64,000 bases of DNA from Edaphobacillus lindanitolerans (GTDB taxonomy: Bacteria; Bacillota; Bacilli; Bacillales_A; Planococcaceae), in assembly GCF_900156305.1 (NCBI RefSeq), contig NZ_FTPL01000003.1, positions 310,001 through 374,000 of the forward strand, written 5' to 3'. The notes beneath the pieces are model-generated. The model was not told the DNA's origin, did no database searches, and was given only the letters and a program-made list of their open reading frames with translations. The position numbers and the translations under genes were made by a program. Shown piece by piece: positions 33,040 through 40,958 of this stretch (its first letter is position 1; each line of letters starts with the position of its first letter).

Positions 33040-33591
33040 TCAGTTTGCGGTCGTTGTGTAATACGGATCTTCATTTCTGAGAAAGCGGGTGCGGCTCAGG
33101 ATGAGGGCGCCGATCAACTGGAGGGTCGTCTTGACGATGACCTGGCCGACAATGGCGGCCGGGACGGCTGCCCATGGAAGAAAGCCAGCGCCGAGTGGGC
33201 TGAGCCCGACGATCACGAAAACGGCGGAATCAAGCAGTCCGCCGACGGTGCCGCTGTAGAACACCCGCCAGGCCATCGGAAGCTTGAGCCTCGAATAGAT
33301 TTCGGTGTCAGCCGTTTCCGAGAGCGCGAACGAGAGCGCGGAGGCGGCGACGATCATGAGGGTGTCGCCGAGGATGAATGAGACGATAGCCGACAGGATG
33401 AGCGCAGCGGCGATGACGAGATACGTCCGGTTGCGGCCGATCTGGTTTTGCACAAGATCGCGGAAGATGAAGGTGGCGCCCACGAAGAAGGTGCCCATCG
33501 GCACGATGAAGATGCCGAACTGCAGCGGGGCGAGGGCGGCGGTGATGACGTTGGCGATGACGATGGACAGCAGGTAACTCAAGATTCTCAT
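33040..33591 (-). CDS. yhhQ: Queuosine precursor transporter (YhhQ/VUT family)
   Basis: A 183-residue, six-helix membrane protein of the VUT/ECF YhhQ family that imports queuosine precursors such as preQ0/preQ1. Markers: PMGTFFVGATFIFRDLVQNQ, IGRNRTYLVIAAALILSAIV and FALSETADTEIYSRLKLPMA. It is the last gene downstream of a preQ1 riboswitch with queF and queC, consistent with salvage alongside synthesis. The start at 33591 follows GAGGAG; in-frame sequence upstream lacks homology. Confidence 0.85.
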   Translation of the reverse strand: MRILSYLLSIVIANVITAALAPLQFGIFIVPMGTFFVGATFIFRDLVQNQIGRNRTYLVIAAALILSAIVSFILGDTLMIVAASALSFALSETADTEIYSRLKLPMAWRVFYSGTVGGLLDSAVFVIVGLSPLGAGFLPWAAVPAAIVGQVIVKTTLQLIGALILSRTRFLRNEDPYYTTTAN

Positions 33592-33653
33592 TGAATTCAG
33601 GACTCCTCGGTATGTTCTGGAATCGTGCAAATCGGGGTTGTTTCAGTTTCATA

Positions 33654-34322
33654 TCAGCGGGCGGGCTGGGCTTTTTGCGCCTGGTATTGCTGGAGTCCCT
33701 TTCGGCGCAGCCGGCAGGCAGGGCAATCACCGCAGCCGTCGGCCTTGACGCCGTTGTAGCAGGTCAAGGTTTTTACCCGGACGAATTCAAGTGCGCCGAG
33801 TTCGTCAGCGAGTTCCCAGACGCCGGCCTTGTCGAGCCACATGAGCGGCGTGTGTATGGCGTACGGCTCGTCCATGGCCAGGTTCAGCGTGACGTTGAGC
33901 GACTTAATGAAGGCGTCGCGGCAGTCGGGATACCCGCTGAAGTCTGTTTCGGAGACACCGGTGACGAGGTGTTTCGCCCCGATCTGGCCCGCGAGCACGC
34001 CGGCGAACGACAGAAACAGCAGATTGCGTCCGGGGACGAATGTCGACGGCAGTCCGCCGTCTTCTCCGTCCTGAATCTCCAGACCGGTGTCGGTCAGGGC
34101 GTTCGGTGCCAGCTGGCCGAGAAGCGACATGTCGAGGACATGATGGCGGACACCGAGTTCACCGGCAATTTCCCGTGCGCATTCGATTTCGAGTTCATGG
34201 CGCTGCCCGTAGTCGAACGTCACGGCCTCCACTTCGGCGAATTGTTGCCGGGCCCAGAGAAGGCACGTCGTGCTGTCCTGTCCGCCGCTGAAGACGACCA
34301 GCGCTTTTTCATGTTGGAGCAT
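33654..34322 (-). CDS. queC: 7-cyano-7-deazaguanine (preQ0) synthase
   Basis: A 222-residue ATP-dependent enzyme converting 7-carboxy-7-deazaguanine to preQ0. It has the P-loop [60 protein letters not shown] and the zinc-binding [13 protein letters not shown] (four-cysteine site with Cys in TLTCYNG). The start at 34322 follows AAAGGATG. QueD and QueE, often neighbours, are absent from this locus. Confidence 0.95.
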   Translation of the reverse strand: MLQHEKALVVFSGGQDSTTCLLWARQQFAEVEAVTFDYGQRHELEIECAREIAGELGVRHHVLDMSLLGQLAPNALTDTGLEIQDGEDGGLPSTFVPGRNLLFLSFAGVLAGQIGAKHLVTGVSETDFSGYPDCRDAFIKSLNVTLNLAMDEPYAIHTPLMWLDKAGVWELADELGALEFVRVKTLTCYNGVKADGCGDCPACRLRRKGLQQYQAQKAQPAR

Positions 34323-34411
34323 CGGGATCATCCTTTCCGGTTGAATTTTTTAAGCGTTTCAGCTGGATGAAGATATCCAAGACAACCGCCGGCAACTGCC
34401 CGGAAGTGAAA

Positions 34412-34558
34412 GGCAGCGGTTCATGGACCGGGGGTAGTGACTCGCAGTCGATTGGTAGTAACTCACGGGCCGGAGGTAGTGACCCGCAGTCGAAAGGTAG
34501 AGACTCACACGCCAAAGGTAGCGATTCACCGTCGATAGGCAGCGATTCGCGGTTCTCC
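34412..34558. repeat. 21-bp-period degenerate tandem repeat array 6 (7 units), between queF and queC
   Basis: Units begin at 34412, 34433, 34454, 34475, 34496, 34517 and 34538; core GGTAGTGACTCGCAGTCGA. A different sequence class from the GTTAAG and AATCGG arrays, yet the same period. It occupies the whole intergenic space between two genes that would share one transcript. Confidence 0.92.
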
Positions 34559-34563
34559 GTCCT

Positions 34564-35064
34564 TCAACGATTGTCGATCGTTTCCGGGTTCAGGTCATGG
34601 TTCATGAGCCGGTATTCGGCGATTTCCTCGTACCGTGTGCCGGGCCTGCCCCAGTTGCACCAAGGGTCGATTGAGATGCCGCCGCGCGGGGTGAACTTGC
34701 CCCACACTTCGATGTAGCGGGGGTCGAGCAGATCGATGAGGTCGTTCATAATGATGTTCACGCAGTCTTCGTGGAAGTCACCATGGTTGCGGAAACTGAA
34801 CAGGTACAGCTTGAGCGACTTGCTTTCGACGAGCTTTTTGTCCGGGATGTAGGAGATGTACATCGTCGCGAAATCGGGCTGGTTCGTGATCGGGCACAGG
34901 CTCGTGAATTCAGGACAGTTGAACTTCACGAAATAGTCCCGGCTCGAGTGGAGATTGTCGACCGCCTCGAGCACTTCCGGCGCGTATTCAAAAGCATAGG
35001 GGACGTTCTGGTTGCCGAGCAGGGTCAGGTCTTTGAGTCCTTCTTCTTTGTTTCGTCCAGGCAT
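34564..35064 (-). CDS. queF: preQ0 nitrile reductase
   Basis: A 166-residue NADPH-dependent enzyme reducing preQ0 to preQ1. [20 protein letters not shown] contains the catalytic Cys (in SLCPIT) and the QueF motif, followed by [20 protein letters not shown] and [18 protein letters not shown]. This is the short unimodular Bacillus-type QueF. GGAGG lies before the ATG at 35064. The preQ1 aptamer and terminator upstream make it the first regulated gene. Confidence 0.96.
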   Translation of the reverse strand: MPGRNKEEGLKDLTLLGNQNVPYAFEYAPEVLEAVDNLHSSRDYFVKFNCPEFTSLCPITNQPDFATMYISYIPDKKLVESKSLKLYLFSFRNHGDFHEDCVNIIMNDLIDLLDPRYIEVWGKFTPRGGISIDPWCNWGRPGTRYEEIAEYRLMNHDLNPETIDNR

Positions 35065-35070
35065 GGAAAA

Positions 35071-35110
35071 AGCCTCCTTGTCGTGTCGGCCGGCACGCGC
35101 AAGAGAGGCT
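35071..35110 (-). promoter_or_regulatory. Hairpin covering the queF ribosome binding site
   Basis: On the minus strand AGCCTC (35110-35105) can pair with GGAGGCT (35077-35071), enclosing about 27 nt, with TTTTT directly after. It would mask the queF Shine-Dalgarno or act as a second terminator, beyond the preQ1 riboswitch. Confidence 0.45.
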
Positions 35111-35121
35111 TCATCTTCTAT

Positions 35122-35168
35122 AAAAAACAACAGAAACAACAAACGCCATGTCCAATATGGACATGGCG
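35122..35168 (-). terminator. Riboswitch-controlled intrinsic terminator
   Basis: CGCCATGTCCA / TGGACATGGCG stem (35168-35144) followed on the minus strand by a long T-rich tract (to 35122), 16 nt after the preQ1 aptamer. Confidence 0.85.
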
Positions 35169-35184
35169 GAATCGTCATGCTTCC

Positions 35185-35225
35185 ATAGGTTTTTTATAGA
35201 GGGTGATCACTATGCAACCTCTCCC
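35185..35225 (-). promoter_or_regulatory. preQ1-I riboswitch aptamer
   Basis: On the minus strand GAGAGGTTGCATAG, a short loop, then CACCCTCTATAAAAAACCTA. This matches the class I preQ1 aptamer: P1 stem AGAGG/CCTCT and the A-rich tail that forms the pseudoknot. It precedes a terminator and queF, so preQ1 probably terminates transcription early. Confidence 0.93.
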
Positions 35226-35295
35226 GCTTCGCGCGGGCATTCAATTCTTTCATTATCATATAGGGGATTGCTGGAAAGGTCAATGCCGTTTCCTG

Positions 35296-35700
35296 TCAGT
35301 CTTCCTGCGGCTCTTCCAGCACCCAGGGAAGGACTGCCTCGAACTCCAGCTGCAGATCCTGTCCGCCGGAAAAGCCGATCCGGAATCGTCCGATCAACGC
35401 TGTGTTTTCCTCTTGCCAGTTCTCTGGTGCGGTCAGCGGTCCGGAGAGCAGACGGCCCCCGAGGGCGTAATGGCCAAGGTAAAGACGCTCAGAATCCCGG
35501 TCCGCCGGAAAATCGGAGAGGAGGTCTGGCAGGGCGGGGTTGATGCCAAGTTGCCGGAACAAGTCTCGTTCTACGTCATTTAGATCCATGACGGCTTCCC
35601 GGAAATTCAGACAGGACCGGCAGCCGCATGGAGGATATGGTTCGCGGGCCTTGGGGGGCTCCAGTCCGATTGTCCATTTACCGATGGTTCGTGTCTCCAT
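35296..35700 (-). CDS. Hypothetical protein with N-terminal cysteine cluster
   Basis: A 134-residue soluble protein. CGCRSCLNFREAV near residue 25 carries three closely spaced cysteines that could bind zinc, followed by DLNDVERDLFRQLGINPALP and GGRLLSGPLTAPENW, ending in an acidic EEPQED. I do not recognise a named family. The start at 35700 has AAAGGAG 8 nt upstream. Confidence 0.65.
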   Translation of the reverse strand: METRTIGKWTIGLEPPKAREPYPPCGCRSCLNFREAVMDLNDVERDLFRQLGINPALPDLLSDFPADRDSERLYLGHYALGGRLLSGPLTAPENWQEENTALIGRFRIGFSGGQDLQLEFEAVLPWVLEEPQED

Positions 35701-35846
35701 ATCGTCGCTCCTTTCCTGTTCTGTCATTTCGATTGAAGTTGTTCGGATGATACTGGGGTTGCCCCTGCCGGTCGAGAGTACAGCAGGGACAGATGATGTG
35801 ACTTTAACCGGGATCGATTATAATAATTGGAAAGGGGTGGGTGTAA

Positions 35847-36212
35847 ATGAAACGGTTGGTGACGGTGTTGCTCGGAACCATATGGCTGGCGGGATGCGGA
35901 TCTTCCGGTCCCGCAGTGGAAGAGTTGGACCGGGTTCCGCGAGAAGTGGAGGAAGCCATTGAGACTGAGCATTCTCTTCAGATGATTGATAATGGCACGG
36001 CATCCTACCTGGTATTCCGCACATACCTATCCGTCAAACCGGAGTTTGAAACGAGAGGAAGCACCCTGATCATCGATCTGAAGGAAGCGCCTCCCAAATC
36101 CGATCAGATAAAAACACATGTGTACAAAGTAGAGACAGACTGGAAGCTGGACACGATTGAGACACGGATCAACGGCGAACCGGCTCCGTTTGCTGTCATC
36201 ACTTCCATTTGA
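35847..36212 (+). CDS. Small lipoprotein
   Basis: A 121-residue predicted lipoprotein: signal MKRLVTVLLGTIWLAGCGSS with lipobox LAGC (Cys17). The mature part (TASYLVFRTYLSVKPEFETR, LIIDLKEAPPKSDQIKTHVY) looks like a small beta domain. Function unknown; it stands alone with its own terminator. Confidence 0.75.
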   Translation: MKRLVTVLLGTIWLAGCGSSGPAVEELDRVPREVEEAIETEHSLQMIDNGTASYLVFRTYLSVKPEFETRGSTLIIDLKEAPPKSDQIKTHVYKVETDWKLDTIETRINGEPAPFAVITSI

Positions 36213-36227
36213 ATGGGCAACTGCGAG

Positions 36228-36262
36228 GGAGGAGAACAACGCATGGTTGTTCTCCTCCTTTT
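36228..36262 (+). terminator. Terminator of the small lipoprotein gene
   Basis: GGAGGAGAACAAC / GTTGTTCTCCTCC stem with TTTT tail. Confidence 0.92.
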
Positions 36263-36417
36263 CGCTTATTCGAGAGGTCAAGGCGCATCCGAGGCTGCCC
36301 GTCAACGTCGTCAGCGGATTCTCCGGCCGCTCGGAAGACCTTTGCCTTTAGAATGTCTTTCCAGGATTCGGTGAGACCCCCGTCAACCTGCGGCATGAGC
36401 TGTGCCCGTCATCCTGT

Positions 36418-36747
36418 TTAAACGGCAACTGAACCGGACAGCCGGGCTTCCCTGTCCAGCTGCATCTTCTTGAACTTTCGGTCGAGGATGAAGTTCGCAA
36501 ACGGAATGAATGCCGCTGCGATGCCGCAAACCGACCAGATGATGTTCCAGCGTACGATCATCTGGGCCAGGATGATAGATAGAACATAGGTTAGAAAAAT
36601 GCCGCCGTGAATGGAGCCGGTGATGGTGACTGCCATCGGCATGTCGGCCCAATATTTCAGCGGCATTGCAATGCCGAGCAGGACGAGGAGCGAGATGCCG
36701 TCTGCAATCCCCGCAATCCGCGCGAATTTCAATGAATGGATGACCAT
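36418..36747 (-). CDS. DUF3817 membrane protein
   Basis: A 109-residue protein with three helices. SLKFARIAGIADGISLLVLL, GIAMPLKYWADMPMAVTITG, SIHGGIFLTYVLSIILAQMI and FANFILDRKFKKM follow the DUF3817 (YdzA-like) pattern. AAGGAGG precedes the ATG at 36747. Function unknown. Confidence 0.85.
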   Translation of the reverse strand: MVIHSLKFARIAGIADGISLLVLLGIAMPLKYWADMPMAVTITGSIHGGIFLTYVLSIILAQMIVRWNIIWSVCGIAAAFIPFANFILDRKFKKMQLDREARLSGSVAV

Positions 36748-36846
36748 TGGAACCCTCCTTGCCTTGTTGAGGACAGTATACCGGACAAGGACGGGGTGTG
36801 CGGTGAGAATCATGTCGAATTGTTGACCGGCACTCCGGCCGCGCGA

Positions 36847-37359
36847 TCAATCCTGGCTGATCGGTTCCAATCGGCCGGAAAGCTCCAGTTTCATCCGGGT
36901 CGTCTTCAGGATATGTCCGTCAAAGTCATCATCGAATTCCTCTGTCGTTTTGAACCCTTTCGCCTCGTAGAATGTCTTTCCGATCCGGTTGCCGGATTCG
37001 ACGTTGATGAAGACCGCGGCCGGATTCAGTGAGTCGACTCCGTATTCGAGAAGCCGGGTTCCGATGCCGTGTCCCTGTGTTTCCGGAAGGAGGTAGATCG
37101 CGCCGAGTTCGGCGCTGCCGTCTTCGCGGAGCGGGGAGAAGTTGGCGAAACCGATGATGTTCCCATCGGACTCCGCCACGAAGAACGGTGACCGGGTGAG
37201 CCTCGCTTCCAAAGACTGCGGGCTGTACGCCTGGTCCAGGAAGCGGTCCTGGACTTCGCGCGGGATGAGTCCTTCATAGGTTGCATGCCAGCTGTCGGCA
37301 GCGACGCGGCGGACTTGGGGAATATCGGATTTTTCCATGTTGCGGATGATGGTTTCCAA
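36847..37359 (-). CDS. GNAT-family N-acetyltransferase
   Basis: A 170-residue acetyltransferase: DSWHATYEGLIPREVQDRFL is a conserved opening seen in YkkB/YuaI-like enzymes, GAIYLLPETQGHGIGTRLLE contains the acetyl-CoA loop, and NRIGKTFYEAKGFKTTEEFD the C-terminal signature. TTG start at 37359, nine nt after AGGAGG. Substrate unknown. Confidence 0.82.
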   Translation of the reverse strand: METIIRNMEKSDIPQVRRVAADSWHATYEGLIPREVQDRFLDQAYSPQSLEARLTRSPFFVAESDGNIIGFANFSPLREDGSAELGAIYLLPETQGHGIGTRLLEYGVDSLNPAAVFINVESGNRIGKTFYEAKGFKTTEEFDDDFDGHILKTTRMKLELSGRLEPISQD

Positions 37360-37382
37360 TGAGTGAGACCTCCTCTTGTTGG

Positions 37383-37562
37383 TTAAAGCGGTGCCGGATC
37401 CGGCGGCAGGGTGATCGCCAGACCCAGGTAGATGAGGGGCGATGCCGGTGTGAGCAGGAACAGCAGGCGAATCCAGAACGGTGAGATTCCGATGAACGCC
37501 GCGATGCCGGAACAGACACCGAAGAGTGCCTTGTCGTTCAAAGAGCGGGCGAGTTTCGTCAA
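37383..37562 (-). CDS. PspC-domain protein
   Basis: A 59-residue protein: TKLARSLNDKALFGVCSGIA, AFIGISPFWIRLLFLLTPAS, PLIYLGLAITLPPDPAPL. This is a minimal PspC domain (short basic segment plus two hydrophobic stretches), tied in other bacteria to envelope stress. The TTG at 37562 has GGAGG 10 nt upstream; a TTG nine nt earlier is too close to it. Confidence 0.8.
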   Translation of the reverse strand: MTKLARSLNDKALFGVCSGIAAFIGISPFWIRLLFLLTPASPLIYLGLAITLPPDPAPL

Positions 37563-37757
37563 ACCAATCAAGCCTCCCGAATCGTCGTATGGAGTCTCTA
37601 TATTCGGGATTGGAGCGATTATTCCTTTATTGGGGCGGTGGAGGCGAATTTACGGGCGGACCGGACAGGGGTGTCTGCAGGATCAACCGGACGGTGGGTC
37701 TGCTGCTTTTCTTTCCGGTCCGGGGCGTTTAAGCTTGTGTGGCAAGGAGGGTGTGCA

Positions 37758-38357
37758 ATGAAGGGATTAAGGTGGGCCGGGACGCTGCTGGCACTGTTGC
37801 TCGTCGGCTGGCTGGTGTTTGTCATGGTGAAGACGAATTTTCCGGCGGTTGGCGGGTTCGATGAGGAGGCGTATGAGGATGCGACGATCGGGGCGGATCC
37901 GGATGCGGAGGTGGAGGAACTGCCGGACCTTGGGCTGAAGCCGGGCGAGCGGGCACCGGACTTTGAGCTGGCTTCACTGGACGGCGGATCGATCAGGCTG
38001 AGTGATTTCCGCGGCAAGAAAGTGGTGCTGAACTTCTGGGCGACGTGGTGTCCGCCGTGCCGCGAAGAAATGCCGCATATGCAGCGGTTTTACGATACGG
38101 CCGGGGGCGGGGAGGCGTTTGAGATCCTTGCCGTGAACGCAACCGACACGGAGCGCGGCAACGGAAAGGCGGTCGGACCGTTCGTCGAGGAGAACGGCTT
38201 GGACTTTCCTGTCGTGATGGACGAGGACGGGGCCGTCTCGAAGAAGTACGAGGTCCGCTTTTATCCGGTGACGTACCTTCTGGATGAGGACGGCGTGGTG
38301 ATCGAGCAGGTGTTGCAGCCGCTCACCGAAGAGATGCTTGCGGAGAAACTGGATTGA
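37758..38357 (+). CDS. Membrane-anchored thioredoxin-like protein (TlpA/ResA type)
   Basis: A 199-residue protein with an N-terminal membrane anchor ([18 protein letters not shown]) and an extracytoplasmic thioredoxin fold: [40 protein letters not shown] with the CPPC active site at about Cys104/Cys107, and [14 protein letters not shown] with the cis-Pro. It resembles ResA, which reduces apocytochrome c cysteines; no cytochrome biogenesis genes are adjacent, so the partner is unclear. Confidence 0.87.
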   Translation: MKGLRWAGTLLALLLVGWLVFVMVKTNFPAVGGFDEEAYEDATIGADPDAEVEELPDLGLKPGERAPDFELASLDGGSIRLSDFRGKKVVLNFWATWCPPCREEMPHMQRFYDTAGGGEAFEILAVNATDTERGNGKAVGPFVEENGLDFPVVMDEDGAVSKKYEVRFYPVTYLLDEDGVVIEQVLQPLTEEMLAEKLD

Positions 38358-38375
38358 GGGGGCAGCCGGTGATGG

Positions 38376-38480
38376 TTGCTTCACATTCGCGGCGTTTGCT
38401 TCACATTCACGGCGGGTTGCTTAACACTCACGAACGATTGCTTAACACTCAAGGACTTTTGCTTAACACTCGGCCCGAAT
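38376..38480. repeat. 21-bp-period degenerate tandem repeat array 7 (5 units, inverted orientation)
   Basis: TGCTTAACACTC cores at 38377, 38397, 38418, 38439 and 38460; spacing is 20 then 21, 21, 21. It is the reverse complement of the GAGTGTTAAGCAA class of arrays 3 and 8, and lies between convergent genes. Confidence 0.9.
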
Positions 38481-38496
38481 TGGCTTTGCCAAAGAC

Positions 38497-38525
38497 AAAG
38501 CGCCTGAAACCGGTTCAGGCGCTTT
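38497..38525. terminator. Bidirectional terminator
   Basis: AAAGCGCCTGAA / TTCAGGCGCTTT stem between convergent genes. Confidence 0.85.
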
Positions 38526-38534
38526 CCGGTGTAT

Positions 38535-39443
38535 TCAATTACAGTTTCCGTGCGGTCCCGGGCACCCTCCGCCGTCCGTCTCGAGCTGGATCGTGCTGTG
38601 CTCGATGGCGTACTCGTCATGAAGCAGGCGGTTGGCGCTGGAAAGGACCTGATCCGGGTCGGTCTCCCGCCCGATTGTGAGGTGACAGGTGAGGATCGGG
38701 TTTTCGGGGGTGATCGACCAGATGTGGAGGTCGTGCACGTCCCGGACGCCGTCAACCGTCAGGAGCGATTCCCGGACGGAGGCGGGATCAATCCGGTCGG
38801 GCACGCCTTCCATGAGGACATGCGCCGCCTCCCGCGTGACGCGGAGTCCGCTGACGGCGACGAGGACGGCGACGATGATGCTTGCGACCGGATCGGCAAG
38901 CCACCAGCCGAATGCCATCATGAGAAGGGCGGCAACGATGGCGCCGACCGATCCGAGCATGTCGCCGATCACGTGGAGAAACGCGCTGCGGATGTTCAGG
39001 TTCTCATCCTTGTCGCCGCGCATGAGGATCCAGGCGGCCAGGATGTTGATGAGGAGGCCGATGACCGCGATGACGAGCATCCCGGTACTCTGTACTTCCG
39101 GAGGCGAGAAGAAGCGGCGGATCGCTTCGATCGTGATGACGGCCGCAATGACGAGCAGGGCGATGCCGTTGAGCGCGGCCGCGATGATCTCAAACCGCCG
39201 GTAACCATAGGATTTGTCGGCGGTCGCCTCCCGTGTTCCGAGTATGAGTGCGAGCAGGCTGAGCCCGAGCGCCGCGGAGTCGCTGAGCATATGGCCTGCA
39301 TCCGACAGCAGGGCGAGGCTGTTCGTGAGGAACCCGCCGACGAGCTCGACGAACATGAATGCCGTGATCAGGATGAATGCCCAGAACAGCGCATTTTTAT
39401 TTGCGGAGCCGTGGCTGTGGGAATGATCGTGTTGTTGTCCCAT
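38535..39443 (-). CDS. Cation diffusion facilitator (Zn/Cd exporter)
   Basis: A 302-residue CDF transporter. It opens with a histidine-rich stretch (QQHDHSHSHG), has six helices with FVELVGGFLTNSLALLSDAG and HMLSDSAALGLSLLALIL (the HxxxD and DxxxD-type metal site), and a second pair in HVIGDMLGSVGAIVAALLMM. A cytoplasmic C-terminal domain (VHDLHIWSITPENPILTCHL) follows. It exports Zn2+ or Cd2+ in exchange for protons. It is divergent from csoR. Confidence 0.92.
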   Translation of the reverse strand: MGQQHDHSHSHGSANKNALFWAFILITAFMFVELVGGFLTNSLALLSDAGHMLSDSAALGLSLLALILGTREATADKSYGYRRFEIIAAALNGIALLVIAAVITIEAIRRFFSPPEVQSTGMLVIAVIGLLINILAAWILMRGDKDENLNIRSAFLHVIGDMLGSVGAIVAALLMMAFGWWLADPVASIIVAVLVAVSGLRVTREAAHVLMEGVPDRIDPASVRESLLTVDGVRDVHDLHIWSITPENPILTCHLTIGRETDPDQVLSSANRLLHDEYAIEHSTIQLETDGGGCPGPHGNCN

Positions 39444-39574
39444 GCAACCCGTCCTTTCTCTTCCCGTTCCCCTGATTTTCCGAGATGCGGGGCGGGGGTA
39501 TCTGATTGGCATGTGTGCTACACTGTCCTTATACCCTGCAGTTGGTTCAATTAACGGGAAGAGGGGTGGATAAG

Positions 39575-39871
39575 ATGGAGGAAATCAGGACAACCGCCCG
39601 CTCGCTTGATGAGAAAGAACAACTGATCAACCGCCTGAGACGGATTGAGGGACAGGTGCGCGGCATCCAGAACATGATCGAGAATGACCGCTATTGCATC
39701 GATATCCTCACACAGATCTCGGCAGTCAACGCTGCGATGAAAAATGTCGGCCTGCAGTTGCTCGAAAAGCACACGCATCATTGTGTGACGAACGCCATCC
39801 AAAACGGCGAGGGCGAGGACGCAATCGATGAGCTGATGGATGTGTTCAAGCGGTTCTCCAAGTCCCAGTGA
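39575..39871 (+). CDS. csoR: CsoR-family copper-sensing repressor
   Basis: A 98-residue all-helical repressor: LINRLRRIEGQVRGIQNMIE is the DNA-binding helix signature and the Cu(I) ligands Cys41, His66 and Cys70 (RYCID; KHTHHC) reproduce the CsoR spacing. Apo-CsoR represses; Cu(I) binding releases DNA. The CsoR operator palindrome lies before the next gene, copZ. The start at 39575 follows GAGGGGTGG. Confidence 0.93.
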   Translation: MEEIRTTARSLDEKEQLINRLRRIEGQVRGIQNMIENDRYCIDILTQISAVNAAMKNVGLQLLEKHTHHCVTNAIQNGEGEDAIDELMDVFKRFSKSQ

Positions 39872-39972
39872 TGGTGCCCTGCGGCGCAGCGTGAGACGAT
39901 TGACATGCCCGCAGGCGGTATAGTAAGGTCAAAGGGAAGACGGTTCCGGCGCATATTTTTTTGGACGAACGA

Positions 39973-39987
39973 TACCCCCTTGGGGTA
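39973..39987 (+). promoter_or_regulatory. CsoR operator
   Basis: TACCCCCTTGGGGTA, the GC-rich palindrome typical of CsoR sites, directly upstream of the copZ ribosome binding site. Confidence 0.85.
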
Positions 39988-40002
39988 AAGGAGGAGAATG
40001 AA

Positions 40003-40212
40003 ATGGAACAGGTTAAACTGAACGTCGAAGGCATGTCGTGCGGTCATTGCGTCAACGCGGTCGAAGGGAGCGTCGGCGAACTGAACGGCGTACAGTCCGT
40101 GAATGTGAGCCTTTCGGACAAGCAGGTCGATGTGTCCTTTGATCCGGCAGCAGTGAAGGTCGAACAGATTGTGGATGCGATCGAAGACCAGGGCTACGAT
40201 GTCCAGAAATAA
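40003..40212 (+). CDS. copZ: Copper chaperone CopZ
   Basis: A 69-residue heavy-metal-associated protein: EQVKLNVEGMSCGHCVNAVE with Cu(I) ligands Cys13/Cys16, and EDQGYDVQK at the end. It is closer to canonical Bacillus CopZ than the Cys-tailed paralogue at 9879. AAAGGAGG precedes the ATG, and the CsoR operator overlaps the leader. Unlike in Bacillus, no copA follows; copA is 30 kb away under CopY-type boxes. Confidence 0.94.
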   Translation: MEQVKLNVEGMSCGHCVNAVEGSVGELNGVQSVNVSLSDKQVDVSFDPAAVKVEQIVDAIEDQGYDVQK

Positions 40213-40375
40213 AAAATGAAGGGCCGGGCGGATTTCCGTCACGGTCCTTTATTATTGCGGCGACCCGTCCGGAAGGGGGGGCTGGGCCGAAGGAGTGCCG
40301 GACGTTTCCCTTCGCCGGGCCAGACCCTTGAATGAAAAGGCACAACAGAGACAGGCGAGTGTCTCCGCTGTGCTT

Positions 40376-40484
40376 TTATTTCATTGCCGATGATCTTGCC
40401 GGCGATGCGGTCGGTCTGGATCGGGCCAAAGTCCCGGCTGTCGTAATCCCGTCCCCAAGAATCGACGAGCAGGAATTGTGTCAA
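40376..40484 (-). pseudogene. Possible remnant of a type I signal peptidase (S26) C-terminus
   Basis: The minus strand reads FLLVDSWGRDYDSRDFGPIQ then TDRIAGKIIG. This resembles the signal peptidase box FxLGDNR-x-x-S-x-DSR-x-FGPV ... I-x-GKV, with GDNR degenerated to VDSW. The TTG at 40484 overlaps the stop of the upstream gene, and a hairpin follows at about 40337-40380. The rest of the enzyme is missing. Identification is tentative. Confidence 0.3.
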
Positions 40485-40792
40485 ACCAATTTTCCGGATC
40501 TCTCTTTTGGCTTCATGCCGAATTTGGCAAACAAGTAGACGATCAGGCTGATTCCGCAGCCGACGAAGGTGGCTTCATGATGAGGGACTGAGCTGACTCC
40601 GAATGCCGGGAGGAGATTCAGCGCGTAGAACCCGATGAAGCCGATTCCGGATACCGACAAGAGCCGGTTTCTCTTCATGTCCGGACCGCCGTGCCCGTGA
40701 AACTGCAGGGTTTCCCGCACTTGCCCAACAATGCCGTAGACCAGCACCGCCATGATCCCGAGAGCGACAACTCCACCGACCCAATCATCCAT
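40481..40792 (-). CDS. Hypothetical membrane protein
   Basis: A 103-residue protein with about three hydrophobic segments (WVGGVVALGIMAVLVYGIV, LLSVSGIGFIGFYALNLLPA, FVGCGISLIVYLFAKFGM) and a GHGGPDMKRNR loop. AAGGAGG lies 8 nt before the ATG at 40792. No family recognised. Confidence 0.65.
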   Translation of the reverse strand: MDDWVGGVVALGIMAVLVYGIVGQVRETLQFHGHGGPDMKRNRLLSVSGIGFIGFYALNLLPAFGVSSVPHHEATFVGCGISLIVYLFAKFGMKPKERSGKLV

Positions 40793-40958
40793 TCCGACAA
40801 CCTCCTTGTATTTCGATTTCATCCATTATACTCCATACCGCTCCAAGGAAGCTGCACGGATTGAACCTGAATCCCAAACCGTCTTAAAACCTTCACCTTT
40901 TCATCATTCTGAAAAGTGTTACACTAAAAGAAAAAACACGAAATGGGAGGAATGGGGC

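Noticed and set aside
36263-36417. Minus-strand coding fragment before the DUF3817 gene
   Set aside because: Short open frame without recognisable motifs or a ribosome binding site.
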